From Antilocapra americana (lineage: Eukaryota; Chordata; Mammalia; Artiodactyla; Antilocapridae): 64,000 nucleotides of DNA. The position numbers were made by a program, and so were the translations under genes. The stretch covers positions 1,549,658 through 1,613,657 of the forward strand of contig ML664161.1 in assembly GCA_007570785.1 (NCBI GenBank), in the 5' to 3' direction. Shown here in pieces: positions 11,418-22,937 of the stretch. The notes under the pieces are model-generated. The model searched no databases. It saw only the letters and a list, made by a program, of their open reading frames with translations, and was not told where the DNA came from. Positions within the stretch are counted from its first letter, which is position 1; each line of letters begins with the position of its first letter.

Positions 11418-11630
11418 TGAGGTTCTTCTCTGTAGCTCATATAGTAAATAACTTGATTGCAATGCAGGAGACCTGGGTTCAATCTGGGGCAGGAAGATCC
11501 TCTGGAAAAGGGAATGGTAACCCACTCCAGTATTTTTGCCTGGAGAATCTCATGGACAGAGGAGCCTGATGGGCTACAGTCCACGGGTTGGCAAAGAGTT
11601 GGATATGACTGAGTGACTAAGCACACACAC
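11418..11630 (+). mobile_element. Bov-tA SINE
   Basis: A sense copy with a diverged tRNA-like head ('ggttcttctctgtagctcat'), the central 'tgcaatgcaggagacctggg' block, the 'cccactccagtatttttgcctgg' block and a BovB-like tail ending 'gagtgactaagcacacacaca'. Length is near full. It interrupts the old dispersed repeat. Confidence 0.9.
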
Positions 11631-12294
11631 AATGTAAGCTTATGTTTATAGGTGAGTTTGAATGCACCCATCAGGAAAGTTGGAGTAGATCAAGATGATA
11701 AGAAGGCCAAGGCTGACTCTAGGGGTACTCTATGGTTTAGAGATTGAGAGATAGGTAGGAATTCACAAGGGAGAATGAAAAGCACCAGATAGCCAGCAGC
11801 AGAAATGAGTGGTGCTGTAGAAGGAAGACAACAGGGTTTCAAACTAGAGGGAGTGACTATTTCTGTCAAAGATTACTAACAGTGAATAAATATGAAGACT
11901 AAAGTTTTGTCATAAGAGGTTATTGCTGACACTAATAAAAACAATTTTGTTTAGTAATGACATCAAAGCTTAAGTAGAGTATATACCAGAGAAGACATAC
12001 TGAGGAAGCATCTCTAATTTTGAAAAGAGAAAATTTGTTCAAAAGATAGTAGAAAATTGGGATCATTGCTGGAGGAGGTGTAAGGTCAAGATGGAAGAAA
12101 CTGCAGCTAATGAGAAGGATCAAACTATTTTAAAAGGCATGAGAGAGAGGGAAGAATTTGGGGGACAATGTCTTCAAATAGCAAATTAGATGGAGTTACT
12201 CACTGGGGAATATCATTAAACACAAAATTTTCAGGCAACCCAGGAAACATTTTCACAAAAGTAGGAGAGAAAGAAAGCAGTTTTATTATTAAAT
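11631..12294. other. Old dispersed-repeat remnant, non-coding
   Basis: This is the continuation of the unnamed ancient repeat, rich in GA-type sequence. No gene or recent element is seen. Confidence 0.35.
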
Positions 12295-12304
12295 AAGCTT
12301 TAAA

Positions 12305-12528
12305 TCACCTGATGTGAATATCCAACTCATTGGAAAAGACTGATGCTGGGAAAGATTGAGCATGGGAGGAGACAGGAGCAACAGGATGAGATGATTGGAT
12401 GGCATCACCAATTCAATGGATATGAGTTTGAGCAAACTCTGGGAGACAGTGAAGGACAGGGAAGCCTGGTGAACTGCAGTTCATGAGGTCGCAAGGAGTT
12501 GGACATGACTTAATAACTGAACAACAAC
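12305..12528 (+). mobile_element. BovB 3' end, short insertion with TSD
   Basis: Only the last roughly 220 bp of BovB are present: 'actgatgctgggaaagattgag', then 'gatgagatgattggatggcatcacc', then 'gacttaataactgaacaac'. It is bounded by a duplication 'aagctttaaa' at 12295-12304 and 12529-12538. This is a severely 5'-truncated product of target-primed reverse transcription. Confidence 0.9.
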
Positions 12529-12790
12529 AAGCTTTAAACCAGGAAGTTCAAATATTTAGAGAAAGTTCATTCTTTTAGAGAAAGCTCATCCTTTTATACA
12601 TCCAGAAGATACAATCCTTTGACATAAATTTTCCCAGAGTAAATGATAACTAGTCCTTAAGTAAGAGGATTCCATAGTACCATTTGTCACAACATAGTTG
12701 ATCCTAGTTTACTGTTAATTCAGGTGGCCATGAGTATTTGCTAATTAGCTTTTTCCAAAGGGAAAATAAACTTTACATATCTTTGTGATA

Positions 12791-13022
12791 GGGGTTTCCC
12801 TGGTGGCTCACTGATAAAGAATCTGCCTGCAATGCAGGAGACTGCCTGGCAAGTAGGAGCCACGAGTTCAATCCCTGGGTTGAGAAGATTCCCTGGAGAA
12901 GGAAGTGGCAGCCCACTCCAGTATTCTTGCCTGAGAAATCTCACGGACAGAGAAGGATGGCAGGCTACAGTCCGTGGGATTGCAAGAGTCAGACAGGACT
13001 TAGCGACTAAACCACTGCCACT
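12791..13022 (+). mobile_element. Bov-tA SINE with short internal insertion
   Basis: It has the head 'ggtttccctggtggctcactg', the usual body, and a tail ending near 'cgactaaaccactgcc'. About 20 extra bases interrupt the region after 'aatgcaggagactg'. A weak TSD of the 'tctttgtgata' / 'tctctgtgaca' type flanks it. Confidence 0.9.
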
Positions 13023-13033
13023 GTCTCTGTGAC

Positions 13034-14549
13034 AGGAGGGAGGTATTACGGCAACTGAGAGGGAGGTTCCAATGAAGTTAGACTCCTACCCTTCAAGAGA
13101 AACTGGAATGCTTTCTTGATAATTACATTTCAAAGAGATGACTCTCAGGTATTTGATAAAGATAATACTTGGTCTTAAAATTGGCAAGAGACTTATTTAG
13201 CTTTTAAAAAGACTTACATATTAATATATCTTAAAGAAAAATGTTATGTGTTCTAGAGTAAATGTTCTAGAGAAAAGGATAGGGGCTCTAGAACACATAA
13301 CACTTCCAACAGGGAGAATTAAGTCTCTTGTTTTTAATTTGTACTTGCCCTTACAGTATACATGAGGGAATACAGATCTCTTATTGGAACATGATATCTT
13401 TCACAAAAATAGAAAGTAATATGGATACAAATACGAGGTCCACAATCCCTTATCCAAGACCTTTATAGCCAGATATGCTATACAATATAAATTTATTTGG
13501 ATTACAGACATGTAATGCTGTGATACATACTTCATGTATTAGGGGAAAAAAGAAACAGTGAAGTTTTAAATAATACTCTGTACTCAAAACATTAATAGAT
13601 CTGTAGGGAAATATGTGAATATTCACACTAATTAGAATGGAAAGACTATAAATAGTTAGACATTAATTTTGGTGAGGTTTTGCTACCAGATGAATATAGG
13701 TCAGATCAGGTCAAGCTTTGGAACCAGATAAGATATAAATGCTTTTAGTTTCCACAGCCTTTTGAATTTGGATTGTGGATAAAAGATTTAGGATGTATCT
13801 TGAGAGTGGATAGTAAATGAAAAAAGGAAATATAGTATGCCTCATGAAAAACATTAAGAAGGTCATAATAGGCCCTTTATATTAAAAGTGACTGTAATAC
13901 GCATGACTACTATTTCTTTCTAACCACATTCATCTGTGTATTAACATTTGAAAGCAAAAACTTAGACTGAAACAGACCTGTTTATTTCTAGGCAAATTGT
14001 GAATGAGGGCAAAGGAATTGAGTTATATCTGTGAAAGAATGATTATAATGATAGGATTTGGACTTCAAATTAGGTAAGGGGGGGAATGAGGTTTCAGTGA
14101 AGATATTCCATGAGGCAGGTATTCCATGAGGCTGGTGACATCCTTCTAGGGTCCAATAGGCATTAAATGAGGGTCAGTATAGGCAGTGAGATGCAAAAAT
14201 AAGAGACGGCATATAGAATGGCTGTGAGGGAGCTGTTGGTTTATAATGACAAATTCAGTAGAATGTCCATAGGATTTAGTGACCCAGTCAAAATGGAGGA
14301 CAAGTTCACTGGAGGAGAGAAGTTAAGGTTATTGGAAAGAACCTGCATGGAAATTTAAATTGCAATAATTATAACAGAAGAAGGGCAAGAGAGAGGAATA
14401 GTAAGCCAGAAGTCAAAATAGGAAATAAGAGGAATGTCTGTCTGCACACAAAGGTAACTTTCTATTGTCCGCATTTAAATTAAATAATTTTTTGTTTCTT
14501 TTTGCCTATCTTACATTTCTATTTTGGAAAGCCAAGATATTTTTATAGC
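13034..14549. other. Non-repetitive AT-rich sequence with one inverted repeat
   Basis: No gene or named repeat was recognised in 1.5 kb apart from the hairpin at 13242-13302. There is a short local duplication of 'attccatgaggc' near 14106-14133. Confidence 0.5.
13242..13302. repeat. Perfect 17-bp inverted repeat, 27-bp spacer
   Basis: Arm 1, TGTTATGTGTTCTAGAG (13242-13258), is exactly complementary to arm 2, CTCTAGAACACATAACA (13286-13302). The spacer also contains a direct copy of the inner arm, 'tgttctagag' (13263-13272), 14 bp downstream of its first occurrence. It has no transposon termini that I recognise. Confidence 0.9.
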
Positions 14550-14557
14550 TTTTCATT

Positions 14558-15086
14558 CATTCCAGTTCAGTTGCTCAGTCATGTCCAACTCTTTGTGACC
14601 CCATGAACTGCAGCACGCCAGGCCTCCCTGTCCATCATCAACTCCCGGAGTCCACACAAACCCATGTCCATCAAGTCAGTGATGCCATACAGCCATCTCA
14701 TTCTCTGTCTTCTCCTTCTCCACCTGCCCTCAATCCTTCCCAGCATTAGCATCTTTTCCAATGAGTCAACTCTTCGCATGAGGTGGCCAAATTATTGGAG
14801 TTTCAGCTTCAACATCAGTCCTTGCAATGAACATCCAGGAATGATTTCCTTGAGGATGGACTGGTTGGATCTTCTTGCAGTCCAAGGGACTCTCAAGAGT
14901 CTTCTCCAACAACACAGTTCAAAAGCATCAATTCTTTGGCACTCAGCTTTCTTCATCATCCAACTCTCACAACCATACGTGACTACTGGAAAAGCCATAG
15001 CTTTGACTAGACAAACCTTTGTTGACAAAGTAATGTCTCTGCTTTTAAATATGCTAACTAAGTTGGACATATCTTTCCTTCCAAGT
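14558..15086 (-). mobile_element. BovB 3' end, antisense
   Basis: About 530 bp of the BovB 3' region in reverse, starting 'cagttcagttgctcagtcatg' and breaking off after 'ctttccttccaag'. It is flanked by 'ttttcatt' at about 14550-14557 and 15087-15094. The minus-strand frame 14792-15070 keeps the C-terminal BovB ORF motif VTYGCESWMMKKAE, so coding sequence is recognisable but truncated. Confidence 0.9.
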
Positions 15087-15094
15087 TTTTCATT

Positions 15095-17071
15095 GGCATA
15101 TTAATAATTTTATTTTGACTGAAAATGCATTATTTTTAAGGTAAGTTATTTCTTTAATATTACTAAACCATAACAAAATGTTTAAAACTACTAACATTCA
15201 CATACCAAAATCAAGGAATTTAAAAATTAAACCTATTTTTATAAAATACATTCAAAACTAATTTTGATAATTTTTAAAGGGGTAGAAATTATAACATGTA
15301 CGTAATTTATTAGTTCAGTATTTTCCAAACTTCTTAAACAATGGGTATCAAATATAAGTTCCTTTCAAACGTCTAATCTAAGAAATATGGAGACTGATCA
15401 AGAAAGTTTAATGAACAAGGTTAATTAAATTGAATTCTAGAAATCTGCATAAATTGACAAGTTAGGTGACAGATTTTCCATTATGCACATTTGGTATAGA
15501 AAGAAATGCTCATTGTTTCTTTGTTTTTTTCTTTTTGGAATGAGCTTGAAGGGAAGCCATCAAGTTAGTTAGTGGATTGCTAGATCTGTGATTCTTTTGT
15601 CAAATAGTTATGGAGTTATTTACTTCTCTTACTTATGGCATGGGTCCTCTGCATGCATAATTTCAAGCACTGTGTTGCTTAAAATTGTGAAATTAAGAAG
15701 TTATATTTTCAGTGCAAATCTCATCAAACATGCAGATTTGCATAAATAATGAAGCCAACCAATTACAAACCTCTTTAATAACACATTCTTAAATTTGGTT
15801 TCAAGGACAGTGTTTGCTTATTGATCATGATATATTATCCACATCCTGGAAAGTACTTGGCTTTAACTGAGAAGTTTGTATCTTTTCAATTAATTCTGAA
15901 TAATTCAGGAGATTATGTCATTTTTAAATTTCACTAGCATTTTCTGATCTATATCTGACAGTGACATACAATTAGTTATATCTAGTTATGAGCATGGTAC
16001 CATTGCTCATCAATTAACAAAACAAGCCTGTTTTTCAAGAACAATATATATAATATTTTTAGTATATACTTAGAATTCTCCTATAATATTTATATCATGT
16101 CTGCTAGTCATGTATCTTTATATCTTATTTTTTAACATTATATGGCTTCCTAGCAAAAACTTTTATGGTGAATTTCTTTTTCTACATAAGGTAAACAATA
16201 TAAAAATGTACAACTGGGTATAGACTCAGCATAAAATAATTTCTGTATAATTTGCAAAAGCTGCATTTCTTTAGACAAATTAACTTCCCCCTTAAATATA
16301 TTATATTGTTGTCACCATTATGTTTAAGGTTTGGAATCAAATTTTAAAAATATTTTTAATAGAATTTCAATAAAAAGCAGTTTAAGAATGAACAGAACTG
16401 GAGAGTATTTAAGCATAATTTTATGGAAATAGACAAGGAATGGCATTGTACTTTTGAAAGTAACACACCAAGCTCCAGGTTATTTGCCTTGGAATTAAGT
16501 AGGGAAGCAAAGCTAACAACTCCAAAGGAATGTACAGCTGACCCACTTACATAGTCAACAGACTCATACAGAGTAAGAAAGGTGATTGAATTCTGGAGCA
16601 AGTATTTCTTAATTTCTAAAATTAAACATGTATTTAATTCAATGTGGCAAAAATACACGTTATATAATCCATATTATTTGAAGATAAGTATCTCCAGATA
16701 ATTCTTACTATACTGGGACAAATAAAAATTACTTTGTTGAAGTATATTAAAATAAAAATTTTAAAGAACTAGCATATTTGTCATGATTTGAAATAAGAAT
16801 ACCTAATAATAAATATAAAATGTGGGATCAAAAGTTTATGTTATAAACATAATAAAACAGAACTTTGAGGAAGCGCTGTATTTTTTCATCTTGTATATCC
16901 TTTTTATTCTTTTGTTAACAACTTGAAGTGTTATCTTGAGAGAACTTTGCTCACTATTAAATTGCATACTGAAGAGCCTCTTTTTCATTTATTTTTATTC
17001 ATCTAAAGAATCAGTTAATATGCAATATTGTAACAAAATACAACACATATATTGTTATATTGTTACAATAT
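15095..17071. other. AT-rich, apparently single-copy sequence
   Basis: Nearly 2 kb without a recognised mobile element. A perfect octamer motif ATTTGCAT lies at about 15736-15743, followed by an ACCAAT at about 15757. These are single motif matches and do not by themselves show regulation. No coding region is supported. Confidence 0.45.
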
Positions 17072-17099
17072 ATTATAACAATGTCAACATTGTTATAAT
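17072..17099. repeat. AT-rich 12-bp inverted repeat, 4-bp loop
   Basis: ATTATAACAATG (17072-17083) and CATTGTTATAAT (17088-17099) are perfectly complementary around 'tcaa'. A related but imperfect palindrome lies just to the left (17050-17080). The antisense BovB insertion begins only about 30 bp to the right. Confidence 0.88.
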
Positions 17100-17130
17100 T
17101 ATCCCATGAAGAATTAAAAAGTTTCAAATC

Positions 17131-17704
17131 TGTTGCTGTTCAGTCACCAAGTTCTATTTGACTCTTTGCCATCCCATGGACTGCAGCATATCAGGCTTCC
17201 CTGTCCTTCACCGTCTCCAGGAGTTTGCTTAAACTCATGTCCATTGAGTCGATGATGTCATCTAACTATCTCATCTTCTATCACCCCCTTCTCCTCCTGC
17301 CCTCTATCTTTCCCAGCATCAAGGTTTTTTCCAACGAGTCAGCTCTTCACATAAGGTGGCCAAAGTATTGGAGCTTCAGTATCAGTCCTTCCAATGAATA
17401 TTCAGGGTTGATTTCCTTTAGGATTGGCTGTTTTGATCTCTTTGCTGTCCAAGGGACTCTCAAAAGTCTTCTTCAGCCTCACAGTTCAAAAGCACCAATT
17501 CTTCAGCACTTAGCTCTCTTTAAGGTCCAACTCTCACATCCATACATGACTATTGGAAAAACCATAGCTTTGATTATATGGACTTTTGTCAGCAAAGTGA
17601 TGTCTCTCTTTTTTAATATGCTGTCTAGCTTTGTCATAGCTTTCCTTCAAAGGGAAGCAATCTTTTACCCCATCACTTCATGGCAAATTGATGGGGGAAA
17701 GTGG
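17131..17704 (-). mobile_element. BovB 3' end, antisense, with inverted 5' segment
   Basis: Sequence from 17131 to about 17667 is the BovB 3' region in reverse. At 17667 the orientation flips: 17668-17704 reads 'cccatcacttcatggcaaat' and then 'gatgggggaaagtgg', which is the plus-strand BovB sequence just upstream of the joined point. This is the head-to-head structure produced by twin priming. A possible TSD is 'gtttcaa' at about 17121 and 17703. Confidence 0.85.
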
Positions 17705-17709
17705 TTTCA

Positions 17710-18175
17710 AGTTATTTCAATAAAAATTAATTTTTTTTGAATGTGTTCCATGAAACAAAAGCAAAAAAAAAGACCATTTTTATAAAATACAACTGTATGC
17801 TATAAGTTGAAATCATTTTAAATTGCTGTAGAAATAAAAATACACTTATAGACCTTTCCTACCTGCTTTCAATTTACTAACTTCTTATTATAGTATGTAT
17901 GCACCCAAAATAATATAAGAAGAAATACTGAGAAAAATGATCTTCTTCTTTACAAACATTAAAACTAGTATCTTTCCATGTTTTGTTTGCAAATCCATTA
18001 GGTTTATTCTCCATGAGTTAAATATCATTGTAAAAAATCTGGCTTGCTTGCTCCTGCTTCCAGTTTTTTGTTTTTATGTTTTTTTTTTTTTTATAAACTT
18101 CTATAGCCTGAGATTTCTATAGCCAAAATTGTAAGGAAACTTAGAATCATTTAAATGCATTAAAATCAGCTGATT
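17710..18175. other. AT-rich spacer
   Basis: No recognised gene or element. A T-run lies at about 18078-18092. Confidence 0.5.
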
Positions 18176-18177
18176 AT

Positions 18178-18374
18178 GAATTTCTTTGATAGCTCAGTTG
18201 GTAAAGAATCCACCTGCAATGCAGGAGACCCCAGTTCAATTCCTGGATTGGGAAGATTTTCTGGAGAAGGGAAAGGGTACCCACTCCAGTATTCTGGCCT
18301 GGAGAATTCCATGGACTGTATAGTCCAAGGGGTCACAAAGAGCTGGACACAACTGAGCGACTTTCACTTTTATT
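18178..18374 (+). mobile_element. Bov-tA SINE
   Basis: The head is diverged ('atttctttgatagctcagttgg'). The body and the 3' end 'ctgagcgactttcactttta' are well kept. The 'gactttcactt' ending is shared with the copy at 58842-59035, which suggests one subfamily. Confidence 0.9.
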
Positions 18375-18375
18375 A

Positions 18376-20199
18376 ATCTATATTTAGATATATCAGATGA
18401 CATACATTCAAGTTTCAGATATTTTATATCAATAAATTTTAAGAAGTAATTTTACATATCTTTTGAAGGGTACATCTTTACAAATTGGAAATAAAGATTA
18501 GTCAAAAATGTCTTAAAACTATAAAACTTTTTGTTCAGCTTCATTTACATCCATAACTTCATCATAAGATTTTTAGAAGCAATGTTTCTATTTTTAATTT
18601 TAGAAACTTTCATATGGATAACACTTTATGTTATCAATATATTATTAAGAACAATGGAAGAAACAGCAAGAAATAAAATGCCAATTAATGACTTACATAT
18701 CCTGAGGACTTCACACTTGAGCCTTATTACACAATAGCATCTTTATTGACAAGATGGAGGGATAAAGTGACCAACCTTAACTCAGGAAGCTTGTAAATGT
18801 TTGAATCAAACAAACTGTTGAATTCAGTTTTCTACTGCTTTTTAAAAAATCAGTTTTAATTTAATAATGGATGTTTTGGGTGTAGTGACCCCTACACCCA
18901 AAACATCCATTGTTAAAGAGTAGCATTTGTTTGACAAATGTAGAAAATGTTAAACTACATACTTTTTAAGTACAGATATTTAATTTGCAAATTGTTTTCT
19001 GAATGATAATTAGGAATATTTGCAACTATCAAATAAAATAAAAGCTTGTAGAAAATACAAGAAGTCTTTTGTTACATATTGAAAGAATACATATATATTG
19101 ATACATATTCAAATAAAATATACTCACTGGAAGATAAAAGATTTTCTTAAGTTATATATGAGAATTGTCAAATTTATATGTATTATGTTATTAAAATTAA
19201 TAAAAGGATTCTTAAAATATAACAAAAATATATTCTATGAAATTTTGTTTCTACTTAGCTATCATTTAGAAAATTAAAAAGTACTTCATAAGAAGTTTTT
19301 AAATTAGTGATAGCATCAGTATGTCTATATCTTATGACTTGTTTAGGCTCTAAGTAATATAATTTACCAGCATATGGAAGAAATCAAAGTAATGATTATT
19401 TCTTGCCTTTGCTGATGGGAATATATTATTGTTTTTATCCCACCCTGCAGCCATTTACCATGTATATGAAAAATATCACAATATAAAATTATTAAACTTA
19501 GCACCCAACTATCCATTGAATGTTTTAAAATGATGACATTCAAAATATATTTAGTGTTTTTAAACTAAATTTAAATCTTTGCAAATAAGTGTTCAAAGCA
19601 GTGCTCACTAAGGTATTATTTCAAGCAAGCTTTAAAAAATTATCATAGGGTAGTCATTTGGAAATTCAGCATGGGACTTACTTCCTATTGAGGAGCCTAA
19701 TTACCAGACATTTTTGCTCACATTATCTGAAGGTTATGATTAGAACACATTAAAAAACCAGCAGATTCAGATCTAAGTGAACAACAAGTTACGTAAGGTG
19801 AGGAAAGGTCTCCCATGAAAGCACAAGGCCACAGCCATTAAGTATCTTCTGTGAGAGGAAAATCATTTAGAAATCAATGCAAAATCTTTTAGAGTCCATG
19901 TTCAGTAAAACGCAAATAAAAATGCCCCGAAGAATGAGAGCTTCTGAATTTTGCATGAACTAGAAATTACATGGAGAATCATAGGGAGGAAAAAGACTTG
20001 AGTATGTAGATTCATAACAAATATAGCTGTTTCAGTGTTTTGAAGTTGCTACTGAGTATTGCTGCAAACACTATTATATTACTTCTAATATTACCATTTC
20101 AATTTTTTGTTATAATAATAGTAATGGATATACCTATTGAATTGGCAGAAACTGTACAATTACTTTATTTGCATATTTAAACAGAATATTTTAATTTTA
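18376..20199. other. AT-rich sequence holding a strong hairpin, otherwise unrecognised
   Basis: No repeat family or gene is recognised over about 1.8 kb. The only notable structure is the inverted repeat at 18860-18917. Confidence 0.5.
18860..18917. repeat. 26-bp inverted repeat with 6-nt loop
   Basis: The inner 20 bp are perfectly complementary: AATGGATGTTTTGGGTGTAG at 18866-18885 against 18892-18911, around the loop TGACCC. Beyond a single T-G pair (18865/18912) five more bases pair, giving 18860-18885 against 18892-18917. No TA-flanked transposon end that I know matches, so I list it as a structural repeat. Confidence 0.93.
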
Positions 20200-20962
20200 T
20201 AGATAGTATATATAGGATTAATCTATAGAAATGAATAGATCAATAGAAAAGTTAGAGTCCAGAAATAGACATACACATATAAAACAATGTTTTTGACAAA
20301 ACATTTGTGAAGGAGCTCAGTGGAAAAAGAATAGTGTTTTCAACAATCAGTGCTGGAATAACTGGACATTCACACATATATAAAATTTAGTAACACACCC
20401 TACACTACACACAAATATTAATTTTATATGGATCATAGACACAAATGTAAAACCCAAAGGTATAAACTTTCAAAAGAAAACACAGAAGACAACCATTTGG
20501 CCTTGTCTTGACCAAAGAATTCTTAGCTACATTACCAAAAACATGATCTATACAAGAAAATGTGATAATTTGACTTCATGAAAATTAAAAATACTACTCT
20601 TCAAATTAAAGATTGGGAAATGACTGTTTATAAAAATCACCTATCTGATCAGATAAATTATTCACCTTATCAGAACTTACATCTACAATATACAGAACAC
20701 CTGAAACTCAGTAAGAAGAACTATAGTGAAAGTGGTCAAAATATTTGAACTGTTAATTTATAAAAGAGCATTTACATATGACAAATAAATAAATAAAGTA
20801 TATTTAATATTATTAGCCATTATGAAAATATAAAGTCACAATAGTAAAGAGTAAATATCTCCTAGGTTACTATCTTTTAAAAGACTGACTATTGCAAGTG
20901 TTGGCAAGGTTGTGGAGCAACAGCAATTCTCATATATTGGAGTGAAAATGTAAACTGATGCT

Positions 20963-21088
20963 GCAGCTGCTGTTTACGCACTAACTCATGTCTGACTCTG
21001 TGAACCGAGGGAATGGAGCACACCAGGCTTCTTTGTATTCCACTACATCTCAAAGCTTGCTAAATTCAGGTTCACTGAGTTAGTGATA
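20963..21088 (-). mobile_element. BovB 3' end, antisense, left half (split)
   Basis: Reverse-oriented BovB terminus ('aactcatgtctgactctgtgaacc', then 'caggttcactgagttagtgat'). It is broken by the plus-strand BovB at 21089-22675 and resumes at 22687. The duplicated 'gagttrgtgat' marks the split. Confidence 0.85.
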
Positions 21089-22675
21089 CATAGAAGAACT
21101 ATACAAAAAAGATCTTCATGACTCAGATAATCACAATGGTATGATCACTTACCTAGAGCCAGTCATCCTGGAATGTGAAGTCAAGTGGGCCTTAGAAAAC
21201 ATCAGTACAAACAAAGCTAGTGAAGGTGATGGAATTCCAGTTGAGCTATTTCAAGTCCGAAAAGATAATGCTATGAAAGTGCTGCACTCAATACACCAGC
21301 AAATTTGGAAAACTCAGCAATGGTCACAGGACTGGAAAAGGTCAGTTTTCATTCCTATCCCAAAGAAAGGCAATGCAAAGAATATTCAAACTACCACACA
21401 ATAGCACTCATCTGACAAGTTAGTAAAGTAATGCTAAAAATTCTCCAAGCCAGGCTTCAACAGTACATGAACTGTGAACCTCCAGATGTTCAAGCTGGAT
21501 TTAGAAAAAACAGAGGAATCAGAGATCAAATTGCCAACATTCATTGGATCATTGAAGAAGCAAGAAAGTTACAGAAAAACATCTACTTCCCCTTTACTGA
21601 CTATGCTAAAGCCTTTGACTGTGCAGACTACAAGAAATTCTGGAAAATTCTTAAAGAGATGTGAATTCCAGACCATCTGACCTGCCTCTTGAGATATTTG
21701 TATGCAGGTTAGGAAGTAACAGTTAGAACTAGACATGGAACAACAGACTGATTCCAAATTGGGAAAGGAGTACATCAAGGCTGTATACTGTCGCCCTGCT
21801 TATTTAACTTATATGCAGAGTACATCATGAGAAATGCTTGGCTGGATGAAGCACAAGCTGGAATAAAGACTGCTGGGAGAAATATCAGTAACCTCAGATA
21901 TGCAGATGACAGCACCCTTATGGAAGAACGTGAAGAACAACTAAACAGCCTCTTGATGAAAATGAAAGAGAAGAGTGAAAAAGTTGGCTTAAAACTCAGC
22001 ATTCAGAAAACAAAGATCATGGCATCTGGTCCCATCTCTTCATGGCAAATAGATGGGGAACAGTGGAAACAGTGGCTAACTTTTTTTTTTTTTTTGCCTC
22101 CAATCACTGCAGATGGTGACTGCAGTCATGAAATTAAAAGACACTTGCTCTTTGGAAGAAAAGTTATGACCAATCTAGACAGCATATTAAGAAGCAGAGA
22201 CATTACTTTGTCAGCAAAGGTTCTTTTATTCAAAGCTATGGGTTTTCCAGTAGTATGGATATGAGAGTTGGACTATAAAGAAAGATGAGCACCAGAAAAT
22301 TGATGCTTTGAATTGTGGTGTTGGAGAAGACTCTTGAGAGTCCCTTGGACTGCAAGGAGATCCAACCAATCCATTCTAAAGGAAATCAGTCCTGAATATT
22401 CATTGGAAGGACTGATGTTGAAGCTGAAACTCCAATACTTTGGCCACCTGATGCAAAGAACTGACTCATTTGAAAAGACTCTGATGCTGGGAAAGATTGA
22501 AGGCAGAAGGAGAAGGGAATGACAGAGGATGAGATGGCTGATGGCATCACCAACTCAATGGACATGAGTTTGAGTAAACTCTGGGAGTAGGTGATAGACA
22601 GGGAAGCCTGGTATTCTGCAGTCCATAGGATCACAAAAAGTCAAACATGACTGAGGGACTGAACTGAACTGAACT
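21089..22675 (+). mobile_element. BovB LINE, 5'-truncated, inserted in an antisense BovB
   Basis: About 1.6 kb, from the RT N-terminal region to the 3' terminus 'gaactgaactgaactgagtt'. It is flanked by an 11-bp duplication, 'gagttagtgat' at 21078-21088 and 'gagttggtgat' at 22676-22686 (10 of 11 match). An expanded T-run (about 22081-22096) has replaced the usual short T tract after the palm region. Confidence 0.93.
21141..22264 (+). pseudogene. BovB reverse transcriptase remnant
   Basis: It is broken into frame segments. 21141-21404 is the RT entry, with NKASEGDGIPVELFQ and PIPKKGNAK. 21431-21664 contains GFRKNRGIRDQIANI and FTDYAKAFD. 21827-22264 is the palm, with NLRYADDSTLMEE. Both catalytic aspartates of YADD are present, but stops lie between the segments (for example TGA at about 21661 and TAG at about 21710) and the endonuclease is absent. 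It cannot make an active protein. Confidence 0.87.
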
Positions 22676-22686
22676 GAGTTGGTGAT

Positions 22687-22737
22687 GCTATCTAGCCATC
22701 TCATCCTCTCCCACCCCCTTCTCCTTCTGCTTGCAAT
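22687..22737 (-). mobile_element. BovB 3' end, antisense, right half (split)
   Basis: Continuation of the antisense BovB ('gctatctagccatctcatcctc', then 'cttctccttctgc') after the plus-strand insertion. It ends where a Bov-tA head begins. Confidence 0.8.
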
Positions 22738-22930
22738 CTTCCCCGGCAGCTCAACAGTAAAGAATCTGGCTGCAATGTGAAGAGATGTGGCAGGAGCTTT
22801 GGTTCAGGAAGATCCTCTGGAGAAGAAAATGGCAACCCACTCCTGTATCCTTGCCTGGAAAATCCCATGGACAGAACAACCTGGCAGGCTACAGTCCATG
22901 GAGTCACAAGAGTTGGACACGCTTAAACAA
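22738..22930 (+). mobile_element. Bov-tA SINE, slightly diverged head
   Basis: The head is recognisable ('cttccccggcagctcaacag'), followed by 'ggcaacccactcctgtatccttgcctgg' and a BovB-like tail ending 'gttggacacgcttaaacaac'. Confidence 0.85.
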
Positions 22931-22937
22931 CAAACAA

